NCBI GenBank assembly: GCA_005800655.1
Contig: SYEV01000103.1
Span: 1-60,493 of the forward strand
Reading direction: 5' to 3'
Source: Bacteroidota bacterium
Lineage (GTDB): Bacteria; Bacteroidota; Bacteroidia; Chitinophagales; Chitinophagaceae
DNA length: 60,493 nucleotides
Made by a program: the position numbers and the translations under genes. The notes under the pieces were generated by a model. It was not told the DNA's origin, ran no database searches, and saw nothing but the letters and a program-made list of their open reading frames with translations. This document shows positions 18,208 through 28,665 of the stretch, one piece after another. Every line of letters begins with the position of its first letter. The first letter of the stretch is position 1.

Positions 18208-19245
18208 TTAACGGAAAAGCTCGGGGTTATCTAAATGGCCTCGGGCTTTTTGTTTGCCCAAATGTTTATATGCTTTATCTGTTACCTCACGACCTCGGGG
18301 TGTGCGTTGTAAAAAACCTTCCTGAATTAAAAAAGGCTCGTATACTTCCTCAATAGTACCCGACTCCTCACCTACCGCAGTAGCAATCGTCGTAATCCCG
18401 ACAGGGCCTCCCTTGAACTTTTCTATAATTGCTAATAATATACGGTTATCCATTTCATCCAAGCCATGCTCATCCACATTCAACGCTTTTAATGCATGTT
18501 TGGTAATGCCAATATCCACAGATCCATCATTTAGTACTTGTGCAAAATCACGTACACGTCTTAGAAGTCCGTTGGCAATACGCGGCGTGCCCCTACTTCT
18601 TCTTGAAATTTCCCTTGCCGCATCTGCATTAATTTTCACATCCAATATTTGCGCACTTCTTAAAATAATTTTTTCAATAACGCTGGCAGGATAATATTCC
18701 AATCTTGATTTGATCCCAAACCTCGATAATAAAGGGGCTGTTAATAAACCACTACGCGTAGTCGCGCCAACTAATGTAAATGGATTTAAATTAATTTGAA
18801 TGCTACGGGCGTTTGGGCCTGTATCAATCATAATATCAATTTTATAGTCCTCCATCGCGGCATATAAATATTCTTCTACCACCGTGCTTAAACGGTGTAT
18901 CTCATCAATAAATAAAACATCATTTGCTTCCAAACTGGTTAATAAGCCTGCTAAGTCGCTGGGTTTTTCAATCACCGGACCCGATGTTTCTTTAATTTGA
19001 ACACCCATTTCATTAGCAACAATTCGGCTTAAGGTGGTCTTACCCAAACCTGGAGGGCCATGAAATAAAATATGATCCAAGGCCTCGCCCCTCATTTTAG
19101 CAGCCTTGATAAAAATGCTTAAATTTTCAATCAGTTGAGGCTGGCCAGCAAAAGCATCCATCTCCCTTGGACGAATACTATTTTCAAACTCCTTGTCTAA
19201 AGGGTTTGAACTATTATTCGAACTATCTAAAATTGGATTGGACAT
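18208..19245 (-). CDS. ruvB: Holliday junction branch-migration ATPase RuvB
   Basis: Hexameric AAA+ motor that drives branch migration with RuvA and hands junctions to RuvC. Walker [10 protein letters not shown] (63-71), Walker [11 protein letters not shown], sensor region GATTRSG, arginine finger in LLSRFGI, and a C-terminal winged helix with [10 protein letters not shown]. Length 345 is normal. ruvC lies about 11 kb away at 30470 and ruvA is not in the window, so the ruv genes are dispersed. It lies 10 bases downstream of the peptidase gene and may share its transcript. Confidence 0.96.
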   Translation of the reverse strand: MSNPILDSSNNSSNPLDKEFENSIRPREMDAFAGQPQLIENLSIFIKAAKMRGEALDHILFHGPPGLGKTTLSRIVANEMGVQIKETSGPVIEKPSDLAGLLTSLEANDVLFIDEIHRLSTVVEEYLYAAMEDYKIDIMIDTGPNARSIQINLNPFTLVGATTRSGLLTAPLLSRFGIKSRLEYYPASVIEKIILRSAQILDVKINADAAREISRRSRGTPRIANGLLRRVRDFAQVLNDGSVDIGITKHALKALNVDEHGLDEMDNRILLAIIEKFKGGPVGITTIATAVGEESGTIEEVYEPFLIQEGFLQRTPRGREVTDKAYKHLGKQKARGHLDNPELFR

Positions 19246-19255
19246 GAATATTTTT

Positions 19256-21364
19256 TTATTTGGTTGCAGGAACTGGCTTTTCTAATAAGTATTTATAAAT
19301 AAATTTATTTTTTAAATCACTGAAGTGTTTCCCTTTGGCACCACCCCATCCATGTCGACCACCTGGATACAACATAAACTCAACATCCTTGCCATTATCC
19401 TGTAATGCACTTAACAACTGTATCGAATTTTGCATGTGTACATTATCATCCATGGTGCCATGTACCAATTGCAATACTCCTTTAAAATTTTTAACATGGG
19501 TCATTACACTACCGGACTTATACCCTTCTGGATTTTCCTTTTGCGTATCCATGAATCTTTCTGTGTAATGTGAATCATATAACTCCCAAGCAGTAACACT
19601 ACCACCTGCCATAGCATGTGTAAATACATCAGCACCATAAGTTAAAGCATAGCAACTCATATAACCCCCATAACTAAACCCAGTGATGGCAATTTTTTTA
19701 GGATCCGCACTTCCATTGGCAATAAACCACTTCGCCATGGTCATGTAATCCTGCATTTCCCAATAACCTAAATTACGATACATATAGTTCACGCCTTCCT
19801 TTCCAAAATGTCCACTCGCACGGTGATCAAATGCCACTTGTATCATTCCTTCCTTCGCCCAGTTTTCTTTCATTTCTGGATTGCTCCAACTATCCATGAC
19901 TGTTCCTGCATTTGGACCACCATAAATGCTCACCATTAAGGGATATTTTTTATTTGGATCCATATTTTTAGGCCAGGTAACTAGCGCTGGTAATTCAAAT
20001 AAGCCATCCGCACTTTTAATTCTGATTAATTCTGTTTTTGCAAAATTTTCAGCCTTAAAACTAGAGTCAACAGCAGTTCCCAAAACTGTAACTACTGGAT
20101 TTTTTTCTTTACGATCCACCAATGCAATCGTAGTTGGTGTGTTTACATTGCTATAAACAGAAACAAATCGTTTTGCATTCGGTGATAAATATATTTGTGC
20201 ATGATTATAATCGCCAATAGAAAGTCGCTTTAAGTTTTTTCCATCAAAATTGACAACATAAAAATCACCACGTGCTGAATTTTCTAATCCACGTGCAGTA
20301 AAATATATGGACCTTGTTTTTTCATCTATCAACTTAATTCCTGTAACGGTAAACTTTCCGTTGGTGATTGGATTGATTAATTGTCCATTCATATTATACA
20401 AATACAACTGATTCCATCCAGACGCATCCGATTGTGCAATATAACCTTCGTTGTTGGCTATAAAATTAATACGACCACTCACCCTATCCTCCAAATCGAT
20501 CCAAGTTTTTTGATACTCTTTGTACACTTCTTTCTTAGCACCAGAAGTCATATCTAATTCATAAATTTTTAAGTTATTTTGTCCACGATCCATCCATGGC
20601 AACCACATACTTTTGTTATTGGGATTCCAGATAGGCCATCCAAAATATTGGTCTTCTTGGTCATTAAAATCAGCCCAAGTAATTTTGCCACCAGTTGGGG
20701 TTGCCCAACCAATTTTTACTGTAGGATTAGGATCACCCACTTTTGGATAACGGGTTTCCTCGACAAAGCCATGCAACCCTTCACTGTTATAGATTGGGAA
20801 CATAGGTACTTTACTTTCATCAAAACGCATAAAGGAAATAAATTTGCTATCTGGGCTCCACCAAAATGCACGGTATTGAGAAGGGCGGCCAAAAATTTCT
20901 TCAAAATATACCCAGCTCGCATAACCATTTAAAATCCCATTTTGTTTTTCAGAAGTAATTGCAGTTACTTTTTTATCGGCAACACTTACAGTATATAAAT
21001 TATTATCCTTTGTATAGCCAACATATTGACCATCCGGTGAAAGTTGTGGATTTTTCTTGTCGCCTTTATCCGATGTTAAAACAGTTTCAACACCACTTAC
21101 CCTAATTGCTACTTCCCCGTTTTTTAAACTAACGGTTGCCTCTTCCTTCATAACAGCAGCAGGCGTAGGCGTGTAAGCTTTTGTATTTATATTATATACA
21201 TAATCAGCAGATGGTGTCCCTGCTTTTAATTTTGTATTAATAACAAATTCATCATTATTCAACCAACGATTAAATCTTGGTAAATTAGATTGTGGCATAC
21301 GCATTTGCGCTTGCAATAGCATCACACAAAAAATACTAGTTAAAAAAAGAAGCTGTTTTTTCAT
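19256..21364 (-). CDS. Dipeptidyl peptidase IV-like serine peptidase (S9B)
   Basis: Exported peptidase that would remove dipeptides, typically Xaa-Pro, from peptide N-termini. A signal peptide covers about residues 1-19 (ends LLQAQ). A beta-propeller domain occupies the first two thirds (with SPDGQYVGY and the Glu-containing motif [12 protein letters not shown] that positions the substrate N-terminus in DPP IV). The alpha/beta-hydrolase domain has Ser564 in GFSYGGY, Asp639 in HGTMDDNVH and His671 in GGRHGWG, with spacing close to human DPP IV. 702 residues. It lies 69 bases after leuS on the same strand. Confidence 0.92.
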   Translation of the reverse strand: MKKQLLFLTSIFCVMLLQAQMRMPQSNLPRFNRWLNNDEFVINTKLKAGTPSADYVYNINTKAYTPTPAAVMKEEATVSLKNGEVAIRVSGVETVLTSDKGDKKNPQLSPDGQYVGYTKDNNLYTVSVADKKVTAITSEKQNGILNGYASWVYFEEIFGRPSQYRAFWWSPDSKFISFMRFDESKVPMFPIYNSEGLHGFVEETRYPKVGDPNPTVKIGWATPTGGKITWADFNDQEDQYFGWPIWNPNNKSMWLPWMDRGQNNLKIYELDMTSGAKKEVYKEYQKTWIDLEDRVSGRINFIANNEGYIAQSDASGWNQLYLYNMNGQLINPITNGKFTVTGIKLIDEKTRSIYFTARGLENSARGDFYVVNFDGKNLKRLSIGDYNHAQIYLSPNAKRFVSVYSNVNTPTTIALVDRKEKNPVVTVLGTAVDSSFKAENFAKTELIRIKSADGLFELPALVTWPKNMDPNKKYPLMVSIYGGPNAGTVMDSWSNPEMKENWAKEGMIQVAFDHRASGHFGKEGVNYMYRNLGYWEMQDYMTMAKWFIANGSADPKKIAITGFSYGGYMSCYALTYGADVFTHAMAGGSVTAWELYDSHYTERFMDTQKENPEGYKSGSVMTHVKNFKGVLQLVHGTMDDNVHMQNSIQLLSALQDNGKDVEFMLYPGGRHGWGGAKGKHFSDLKNKFIYKYLLEKPVPATK

Positions 21365-21433
21365 AATTATTTTTTAAAATTCGTTTAACCCATTTTTGAT
21401 TACTCCATTCGGGTTTTAATTATCCACCATTAT

Positions 21434-24184
21434 TTAAATTACAACATTTATCATTTTACCCTTCACGAAAATCAGTTTTTTTACTGGCTTTCCTTCCATC
21501 CACTTTTGAACAACCGAATTCGCCATTACTATATCACTCACCTCTTGCTCAGTGCAGGATAAATCAATCGCAATATTGGTTCTCATTTTACCATTGATGC
21601 TTACGGGGTAATCCTTGGCGGTTTCTACAACATACTTCGCATCAAATATGGGGAAAGTAGCATCTATCACTAATCCCTGATTACCTAACACCTGCCATAA
21701 TTCCTCGCAAAAGTGCGGCGCGTAGGGCGTCATTAAAACAAGTAAGTCAGATAAAACCGTTTTTTTATGGCAACCCAAATCATATAATTCATTCACACAA
21801 ATCATGAAAGCACTTACCGCTGTATTAAAGCTATGACGATCGGTATCTTCCTCAATTTTTTTTATGGTTTTATGCAACACTTTTAGTTCCTCTAAATTTG
21901 CAGCTTCATCCACCCAAATCTCTCCTTTAATTTCATCAAAAAATAAACGCCAAAACTTTTTCAAAAAGCGATGCACCCCCTCGATCCCTTTCGTATCCCA
22001 TGGCTTGCTCTGCTCCACCGGACCTAAAAACATTTCATACATCCTAAAGGTATCCGCGCCATACTTGTTTACTAAATCGTCAGGGTTGACTGTGTTAAAC
22101 TTTGACTTAGACATTTTTTCAACCTCTACGCCACAAATGTATTTTCCATCTTCTAAAATAAATTCCGCATTCGCATAATCAGGTTTCCACTTTTTAAATG
22201 CTTCCGTATCTAATTCAACGCCGTCTACTTTATTTACATCCACATGTAACTGATCAACTTCATAATCTTTAATTAAACCAGCAGAAACAAAAATGGAACT
22301 TCCTCTTTTGCGATATACAAATCGAGAGCTTCCTTGAATCATTCCTTGATTCAATAATTTTTTATATGGCTCATCAAAACCAATATGCCCTAAATCATAC
22401 AAAGCCTTGGTCCACATTCTACTGTAAAGCAAATGCCCTACCGCATGCTCCGTACCACCAATATATAAATCTACTTGCCCCCAATAATCACTCACTTTTC
22501 TGCTACAAAATTCATTTTTATTATGGGCATCCATATAACGTAAAAAGTACCAACTACTTCCCGCAAAACCAGGCATGGTATTGGTTTCCAATTGCGCTTC
22601 CTTCCAGGAAGGAATATTCGCTAGCGGCCCTTCCCCATCAGGTCCTGGGCCATAATGATCCACCTTAGGTAATAATAAAGGCAACGCTTTCTCATCCAAT
22701 GGATAAGCAATGCCATTGTCCCATTTAATTGGAAATGGCTCACCCCAATAGCGCTGTCTGCTAAAGGCAGCATCACGCATACGATAATTGATTTTGCGAT
22801 TACCCAATCCCAATGCTTCAATTTTATCATTCACAATTGCAATGGCTGCTTTTTGTACCACGCCATTTAGAAAATCACTATTACTTAAAATGGCTTCTTT
22901 GGTGGGATTCGCTTCCAAACCATTAAAGGCATCTCCAATAATATTGGTGATGGGTATATTGAAATGTTTTGCAAATTTAAAATCACGATCATCTCCACAA
23001 GGCACCGCCATAATTGCACCCGTTCCATAACCTGCCAACACATATTCCGAAATCCAAACAGGAATTTCAACACCATTGAATGGATTTATAACATACGCTC
23101 CTGTAAAACATCCTGTAATTTTTTTCTCAGCAATTCTTTCACGCTCACTTCTGCTTTTTACATAAGCAATATATTTTGCTACTTCTGCTTGATGTGAACT
23201 CGGAACAATTTTTTCAATAATTGCATGCTCTGGTGCTACTACCATAAAGTCAACGCCAAACATAGTATCCGGGCGTGTTGTATATACACACAACACTTCG
23301 TTAGCGTCTTTTACTGCAAAATTTATTTCAGCCCCTTCGCTTTTTCCAATCCAATTGGATTGCATTTCCTTCATGGCATCACTAAACTGAATAGTTTCCA
23401 GTCCGCTTAATAACCTATCTGCATATTCTGTGATACGTAAATACCATTGTCTTAATTTTTTCTTCTCCACCGGATGACCGCCTCTTTCACTTAAGCCATT
23501 AATCACTTCGTCATTTGCTAGTACGGTTCCCAATGCTGCACACCAATTCACTTCTCCAATACCACAAAATGCCAAACGGTAATGCATTAAAATATCTTGC
23601 TGTTGTTTTTGAGTATAGGATTTCCAAGCTTCCGCCGGGAATATTTTCACCTCATCCACTGGACAGGGATGATTTTTATTTCCTTCCTTTTCAAATGTCG
23701 ACACCAAATTTTGAATAGGTGTTGCCTTTTGTTGAGCGCGATCAAAATAACTATTAAAAAGTTGTAAAAATATCCATTGTGTCCATTTGTAATAAGTAGC
23801 ATCACAAGTGCGCACTTCTCTATCCCAATCGTAACAAAATCCAATATTGTCTAATTGCTTTCTAAAATTATTAATATTATCATGGGTGCAGATGGCAGGA
23901 TGTACTCCATTTTCAATGGCATATTGTTCTGCTGGTAAACCAAACGCATCATACCCCATCGGATGCAAAACATTAAAACCTTTTAATCTTTTAAAACGGC
24001 TATAAATATCCGAAGCAATATAACCCAAAGGATGTCCTACATGCAAACCAGCTCCGCTAGGATAAGGGAACATATCCAACACATAACACTTGGGTTTGCT
24101 TGATTCATTGCTAACCTGGTATGCTTTTTTCTCCTGCCAAATAGTTTGCCATTTCTTTTCAATGGCCCTAAATTGATACTCCAT
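21434..24184 (-). CDS. leuS: Leucyl-tRNA synthetase
   Basis: Charges tRNA-Leu. The class I HIGH motif appears as HVGH (48-51, in SGAGLHVGHPLG) and KMSKS as VEKMSKSKFN. The CP1 editing domain shows TRPDTMFGVDF and GTGAIMAVPCGDDRD with the editing Asp. 916 residues, typical for Bacteroidota LeuS, which carry small insertions relative to the E. coli enzyme. The C-terminal domain ends VKKLIFVKGKMINVVI. The transcript may start from the -7 element at 24293-24286, giving a leader near 100 bases, unusually long for this window. Confidence 0.96.
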   Translation of the reverse strand: MEYQFRAIEKKWQTIWQEKKAYQVSNESSKPKCYVLDMFPYPSGAGLHVGHPLGYIASDIYSRFKRLKGFNVLHPMGYDAFGLPAEQYAIENGVHPAICTHDNINNFRKQLDNIGFCYDWDREVRTCDATYYKWTQWIFLQLFNSYFDRAQQKATPIQNLVSTFEKEGNKNHPCPVDEVKIFPAEAWKSYTQKQQQDILMHYRLAFCGIGEVNWCAALGTVLANDEVINGLSERGGHPVEKKKLRQWYLRITEYADRLLSGLETIQFSDAMKEMQSNWIGKSEGAEINFAVKDANEVLCVYTTRPDTMFGVDFMVVAPEHAIIEKIVPSSHQAEVAKYIAYVKSRSERERIAEKKITGCFTGAYVINPFNGVEIPVWISEYVLAGYGTGAIMAVPCGDDRDFKFAKHFNIPITNIIGDAFNGLEANPTKEAILSNSDFLNGVVQKAAIAIVNDKIEALGLGNRKINYRMRDAAFSRQRYWGEPFPIKWDNGIAYPLDEKALPLLLPKVDHYGPGPDGEGPLANIPSWKEAQLETNTMPGFAGSSWYFLRYMDAHNKNEFCSRKVSDYWGQVDLYIGGTEHAVGHLLYSRMWTKALYDLGHIGFDEPYKKLLNQGMIQGSSRFVYRKRGSSIFVSAGLIKDYEVDQLHVDVNKVDGVELDTEAFKKWKPDYANAEFILEDGKYICGVEVEKMSKSKFNTVNPDDLVNKYGADTFRMYEMFLGPVEQSKPWDTKGIEGVHRFLKKFWRLFFDEIKGEIWVDEAANLEELKVLHKTIKKIEEDTDRHSFNTAVSAFMICVNELYDLGCHKKTVLSDLLVLMTPYAPHFCEELWQVLGNQGLVIDATFPIFDAKYVVETAKDYPVSINGKMRTNIAIDLSCTEQEVSDIVMANSVVQKWMEGKPVKKLIFVKGKMINVVI

Positions 24185-24283
24185 CTAATTGCATTTCATT
24201 TTAAATGGTTAAATCATAACAATTCTTTAACCAAAATCAAAAAAATACACATTTTGGCCTAAAAAATGGGATAATTCATCCTC

Positions 24284-24324
24284 TGCAAATGTAAGCCATT
24301 AGCGTTCAAAACCCTACATTTGCA
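24284..24324. promoter_or_regulatory. Divergent promoter pair in an inverted repeat
   Basis: TGCAAATGTA (24284-24293) and TACATTTGCA (24315-24324) are perfect inverted copies, 21 bases apart. Each contains TACATTTG, a full TAnnTTTG match: minus strand 24293-24286 toward leuS, plus strand 24315-24322 toward ftsX. The expected -33 zone of each promoter falls on the other's -7 element, so they should compete for polymerase. Confidence 0.5.
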
Positions 24325-24349
24325 AAGTGAACAAGTAAAATTTTATGCT

Positions 24350-25225
24350 ATGGCAGTGACCGGATCTTCCTCTTTAAAACGCAGCAAGCCCAACTACATT
24401 TATAGTGTCATTGGGGTGGCGATTGTTTTATTTATAATGGGCATCATGGGATGGCTATTTTTAAACCTACATTCCATTGGGGACAATTTTAAAGAAGATA
24501 TCCGTATTAGCGTTTATTTGAGAACCTCCGACAAAAATGCAATAGGAAAAGTACAGCAATATATTGCCATCCAACCCTATGCTAAAAACGTCGAATACGT
24601 AAATAAGGAAAAGGCCAAAGACATCTGGAATAAAGAAAATAATGAAGAATGGGCTAAGATATTAGATGTAAACCCCCTTCCTGAAAGTGTCGACTTTTTT
24701 GCCAAAGCCGATTATGTGAATCCAGATAGTTTAGCCAACATTAGCGCAACTATTGAAAATACATTCAAAAATGAAGTAGCAGATATTCAATATCCAAAAA
24801 GCTTAGTGACCAACCTGAATGAAAGAGCCACTAAAATTGGGGTGATTTTTTTAGTGATGTCTATTATATTGTGCATCATCGTAATTATCAGCATCGACAA
24901 TACCATTCGATTAGCTATGTTCAGTAATCGTTTTTTAATTAAAACCATGCAAATGGTAGGTGCGACAAGAAGCTTTATTTCAAAACCATTAGTGATTCGT
25001 GCATTGATCAATGGATTAACCAGTGCCTTTATTTCCATTGTTTTACTATTTGGTTTAATTCAATGGGCAGGTAGTCAATTTCCACAAATCAGAACCATCC
25101 AAGGTGCTGGGAATGATTTATTACTCTTTGGCGGCATCATTATTATGGGTGTGGGCATATCCGTATTTAGCACTTACCGTAGTTTTTTGAAATATTTAAA
25201 AATGAAATTAGACGTTCTATATTAA
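24350..25225 (+). CDS. ftsX: Cell-division ABC permease FtsX
   Basis: Membrane component of the FtsEX complex that activates peptidoglycan hydrolases at the septum. TM1 lies at about residues 17-38. A periplasmic domain of about 120 residues follows, then the FtsX core with TMs near 165-187, 213-238 and 260-280. The motif KTMQMVGATRSFI is typical of FtsX. The start is ATG 24350 (MAVTGSSS), because the upstream TTG at 24320 lies inside the -7 element; this gives 291 residues. ftsE is not adjacent. DUF3098 and uppP follow on the same strand, so cell-wall genes are grouped. Confidence 0.88.
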   Translation: MAVTGSSSLKRSKPNYIYSVIGVAIVLFIMGIMGWLFLNLHSIGDNFKEDIRISVYLRTSDKNAIGKVQQYIAIQPYAKNVEYVNKEKAKDIWNKENNEEWAKILDVNPLPESVDFFAKADYVNPDSLANISATIENTFKNEVADIQYPKSLVTNLNERATKIGVIFLVMSIILCIIVIISIDNTIRLAMFSNRFLIKTMQMVGATRSFISKPLVIRALINGLTSAFISIVLLFGLIQWAGSQFPQIRTIQGAGNDLLLFGGIIIMGVGISVFSTYRSFLKYLKMKLDVLY

Positions 25226-25313
25226 CTAATTCATTAAATTTATAATTCAGAAATTAAGTCCAACCAAAACGAGCAAATCCAGCGGAAACGACAATAGCAT
25301 AAAATAAAATTGT

Positions 25314-25553
25314 ATGACACAGAAAGAAACAAAAAAATCCTTAGACATTTTTGGCAAGTCAAATTATATTTGGATGTTAGTGGGCGCCCTATTAATTACA
25401 GCAGGAATGCTATTAATGACAGGTGGAAAAAGCGCTGACCCGAATGTATTTAATGCAAGTGAAGTGTATAGCTTTAGACGCATTACCTTAGCACCAATCG
25501 TCATGATCATTGGCTTTTTGGTTGAAATTTATGCCCTATTTAAAAAAGCATAA
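25314..25553 (+). CDS. DUF3098 membrane protein
   Basis: 79-residue inner-membrane protein with two predicted helices (about 18-36 and 57-76). It carries the DUF3098 signature DPNVFNASEVYSFRRITLAP, a Bacteroidota family of unknown function. It lies 88 bases after ftsX and ends before a strong terminator. Location between ftsX and uppP suggests a link to cell-wall synthesis or division; that is inference. The first 15 residues are charged and cytoplasmic. Confidence 0.88.
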   Translation: MTQKETKKSLDIFGKSNYIWMLVGALLITAGMLLMTGGKSADPNVFNASEVYSFRRITLAPIVMIIGFLVEIYALFKKA

Positions 25554-25568
25554 TTAAAATAAAATTTA

Positions 25569-25605
25569 AACAGATCCCGACGCCTGCGCTCGGGATCTGT
25601 TTTTT
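25569..25605 (+). terminator. Rho-independent terminator after DUF3098 gene
   Basis: AACAGATCCCGA (25569-25580), 9-base loop, TCGGGATCTGTT (25590-25601), then T run to 25605. It ends the ftsX-DUF3098 unit before uppP, whose ATG follows 12 bases later. Confidence 0.9.
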
Positions 25606-25616
25606 AATACACCATT

Positions 25617-26429
25617 ATGAATACAATACAAGCAATAATCATTGCTATCATTGAAGGTATCACTGAGTTTTTACCCATTTCAAGCACTGCACATATGAAG
25701 TTTGCCAATCCTTTTCTAGGCATTGACGACAGCCCATTTGTTGACTTATTTGAGATAGTAATACAGTTTGCTGCTATTGCATCTGTTGTAGTAATTTATA
25801 AAAAAAGATTTTTTGATTTTAAGCATTTTAGCTTTTATTTAAAATTAATCGTAGCTGTGATTCCAGCTTTGCTATTTGGGGCTTTATTAAAAAAATACAT
25901 TGATGCTGCATTAAATAATTTATGGGTGATTGCCATTGTCATGATTGCTGGCGGGGTTATCCTGTTGTTTATAGACAAATTATTTAAAGCGAATGAGACT
26001 GCTACAAATACGAATAATGAGGCAGGTGAAATCAGTTATCAAAAATCATTCATCATTGGTTGTTTTCAAGTATTGTCCATTATTTTTCCTGGATTAAGCC
26101 GAAGTGCCGCAACTATTATAGGCGGAATGAGTCAAAAATTAAGCAAGAAAATAGCATTGGAGTTTTCCTTTTTCTTAGCTGTGCCAACCATGATGGCAGC
26201 CTCCGCGAAAAGCACTTTGGATGTATACAAAACCAATCCTGAAGTATTCTCTTCAAATAACCTCATTACATTATTGATTGGCGCTATTGTTGCTTTTATA
26301 GTTGCTTTGGTCTCGGTTCAATTTTTTATCAAAATTGTTCAAAAAATGGGATTTGCCCCCTTTGGTTGGTACCGAATTGTGTTGGGTATCACCATTTTGG
26401 TATTGTTATACACGAATCATCTTTGCTAA
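25617..26429 (+). CDS. uppP: Undecaprenyl-diphosphate phosphatase
   Basis: Polytopic membrane phosphatase (BacA family) that recycles undecaprenyl diphosphate to the lipid carrier for peptidoglycan and LPS; overproduction gives bacitracin resistance in model species. Both active-site motifs are visible: EGITEFLPISSTAHM (residues 13-27; Glu and the SST) and FPGLSRSAATI with the catalytic Arg. Most family members have STGH where this has STAH. 270 residues, about eight membrane helices. It starts just after the terminator, so it has its own promoter or depends on read-through. Confidence 0.94.
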   Translation: MNTIQAIIIAIIEGITEFLPISSTAHMKFANPFLGIDDSPFVDLFEIVIQFAAIASVVVIYKKRFFDFKHFSFYLKLIVAVIPALLFGALLKKYIDAALNNLWVIAIVMIAGGVILLFIDKLFKANETATNTNNEAGEISYQKSFIIGCFQVLSIIFPGLSRSAATIIGGMSQKLSKKIALEFSFFLAVPTMMAASAKSTLDVYKTNPEVFSSNNLITLLIGAIVAFIVALVSVQFFIKIVQKMGFAPFGWYRIVLGITILVLLYTNHLC

Positions 26430-26489
26430 CCCCGCCTATAGGAGAGTTGGGTATTTATTAGTATTTTTAAAACACTAATAAACTCGCGT

Positions 26490-27797
26490 ATGCAAACTGC
26501 CTCAAAAAAAGTTGTCAACGGATGGGCCATGTATGATTGGGCCAATAGTGTTTACAATCTTGTAATTACTTCTACTATTTTTCCTGCCTACTATGAAGCA
26601 GTTACCGGCGATGGCAATGAAAATACATTAATCGATAAAATTAAAATTGGAAATTATGAGTTTTCAAACACTGCACTTTATAATTATATACTAGCCATTG
26701 CTTTTGTCATTGTGGCAATCATGTCGCCCATATTATCCTCTATTGCTGATTACAGGGGAAATAAAAAACAGTTTCTCCGCTTTTTTTGTACCATGGGTAG
26801 CTTGTCTTGCGCTTCACTTTACTTTTTTGACAGCGACCATATTATGGGTGGATTAATTTCAGTGATTATTGCTTGTGTTGGGTTTTGGAGTAGTTTGGTT
26901 TTTTATAATTCCTACTTACCTGAAATTGCAGCACCGGAGGATCGTGATCGAATTAGCGCGAAAGGGTTTATGATGGGTTATATTGGTTCAGTACTTTTAC
27001 AAATTATTTGTTTTGTGTTTGTTTTAAAACCTGAACTATTCGGCATCACAGTGGGTAAAGCATCCCAGATTTCATTTTTATTGGTCGGCATTTGGTGGGT
27101 CAGCTTTGGTTGGTTAGCCATTTCAAGACTTCCTGCAAGTAAGGGTGTCAAAGGCGCACATAGTAAAAATTTAATTACACAAGGTTACAAGGAACTGCAC
27201 AAGGTTTGGATTGAACTTAAAACACAACCGCTATTAAAACAATTTTTATTATCTTTTTTCTTTTACAATATGGGCGTTCAAACAGTTATGTTAGCTGCAA
27301 CGCTATATGGTAAGAGTGAATTAAACATACCTACCACCAACTTAATTATTGCCATATTAATTATTCAATTAGTGGCCATTCCTGGCGCCCATTTAATGGC
27401 AAAACTCGCCAGCAAATGGGGTAATTTTAACACGCTAATGATAGCGATATTGATTTGGATTGGCGGATGTATTATGGGTTACTACCTACCACGCAATAGT
27501 GTCATGCCGTTTTATAGCTTAGCCATTATTGTGGGATTTGTCATGGGCGGTATACAATCAGTGAGCAGAAGTACTTATTCCAAGTTGATGCCTGAAACAC
27601 ATGACACTACTAGTTATTTCAGCTTTTATGACGTTACAGAAAAAGTAGCGATAGTTATTGGTATGTTTAGCTTTGGTTTTATTAATGAAATCACTGGATC
27701 ACAACGAAACTCGGTATTGGCTTTGTGTATATTTTTTATCATAGGATTTGTTTTATTGTATCGCACTTCAAAATTAAAAGGACATGCAGGTATTTAG
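26490..27797 (+). CDS. MFS transporter, UMF1/Atg22-like
   Basis: Twelve-helix major facilitator of 435 residues. The N-terminus NGWAMYDWANSVYNLVI and the motif around YLPEIAAPEDRDRISAKG are typical of the UMF1 family, related to the yeast vacuolar amino-acid effluxer Atg22. The C-terminal half shows FVMGGIQSVSRSTYSKLMPE. The substrate is unknown. It overlaps the following hydrolase gene by 14 bases, so the two are translationally coupled. A 9-bp inverted repeat (26454-26482) lies just upstream of its ATG. Confidence 0.85.
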   Translation: MQTASKKVVNGWAMYDWANSVYNLVITSTIFPAYYEAVTGDGNENTLIDKIKIGNYEFSNTALYNYILAIAFVIVAIMSPILSSIADYRGNKKQFLRFFCTMGSLSCASLYFFDSDHIMGGLISVIIACVGFWSSLVFYNSYLPEIAAPEDRDRISAKGFMMGYIGSVLLQIICFVFVLKPELFGITVGKASQISFLLVGIWWVSFGWLAISRLPASKGVKGAHSKNLITQGYKELHKVWIELKTQPLLKQFLLSFFFYNMGVQTVMLAATLYGKSELNIPTTNLIIAILIIQLVAIPGAHLMAKLASKWGNFNTLMIAILIWIGGCIMGYYLPRNSVMPFYSLAIIVGFVMGGIQSVSRSTYSKLMPETHDTTSYFSFYDVTEKVAIVIGMFSFGFINEITGSQRNSVLALCIFFIIGFVLLYRTSKLKGHAGI

Positions 27798-28656
27798 TGT
27801 TGACACAGGTAAGTTTAAATTAGATGGCGGTGCTATGTTTGGTGTTGTGCCTAAAGGAATTTGGAACAAACTAAATCCGGCAGACGATAATAATTTGTGT
27901 ACTTGGTCTTTACGTTGCTTGTTGGTGATTGACGGAGAAAGAAAAATACTTATTGATACGGGTATGGGTGACAAACAAGATGCCAAATTTTTAAGTCACT
28001 ACCATCCCCATGAAACCGTTACCTTAAATGATGCTTTACATCAATTAAATTTTAGTGCCAATGATATCACGGATGTATTATTAACACATTTACATTTTGA
28101 TCATGTAGGAGGTGCTGTTCAAAAGGAAAATGACACATTTAAATTAACTTTTCCGAATGCTACTTACTGGGTGAGTGAACCACAATGGGAATTAGCACTC
28201 AATCCAAATAAGCGCGAAAAAGCATCTTTTTTAAAGGAAAATATTTTACCCCTGCAACAGAGCGGCCAACTAAAATTAATCAGCCTGCCTGCATTTAAAA
28301 GTGGAAGTAACTTACAAGAAATTCATTTTAGCCCCAATATCACCTGCTTTGTTGTCAATGGACATACCCAAGCAATGTTAATCCCTAAAATAAATATAGA
28401 TGGCCGTGCATTGGTTTTTATGGCCGACTTATTACCCAGCGTAGCACATATACCACTGCCTTATGTGATGGGCTATGATATGCAACCACTGATCACACTT
28501 GCCGAAAAAGAACTATTCTTAAATGAAGCTGTGAAAAATAATTACACTTTATTTTTTGAACACGACGCGTTCAATGAATGTTGTAGTTTACACGAAACAG
28601 AAAAAGGAATTAGATCGAATGCAAGTTTTACATTGCATACCTGGTTGCAGCAATAA
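27784..28656 (+). CDS. Metallo-beta-lactamase-fold hydrolase
   Basis: Binuclear metal hydrolase of 290 residues with THLHFDH (H102, H104, D106, H107), a further His in VNGHTQAM, Asp in VFMADLLPS and a terminal His in FEHD. The pattern fits the AHL-lactonase/MBL group but the substrate cannot be deduced. The ATG lies inside the MFS transporter gene, with a 14-base overlap, which suggests that transporter and enzyme act on related compounds; that is inference. No signal peptide, so cytoplasmic. It is convergent with the DUF3108 gene. Confidence 0.85.
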   Translation: MQVFSVDTGKFKLDGGAMFGVVPKGIWNKLNPADDNNLCTWSLRCLLVIDGERKILIDTGMGDKQDAKFLSHYHPHETVTLNDALHQLNFSANDITDVLLTHLHFDHVGGAVQKENDTFKLTFPNATYWVSEPQWELALNPNKREKASFLKENILPLQQSGQLKLISLPAFKSGSNLQEIHFSPNITCFVVNGHTQAMLIPKINIDGRALVFMADLLPSVAHIPLPYVMGYDMQPLITLAEKELFLNEAVKNNYTLFFEHDAFNECCSLHETEKGIRSNASFTLHTWLQQ

Positions 28657-28665
28657 AGTTCACTG

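Noticed and set aside
21420-21428. Single DnaA-box-like TTATCCACC between leuS and the peptidase gene
   Set aside because: Isolated, with no partner sites; used only as a measure of chance background.
24320-24349. TTG start for ftsX
   Set aside because: It overlaps the -7 element TACATTTG and would place the start codon in the promoter.
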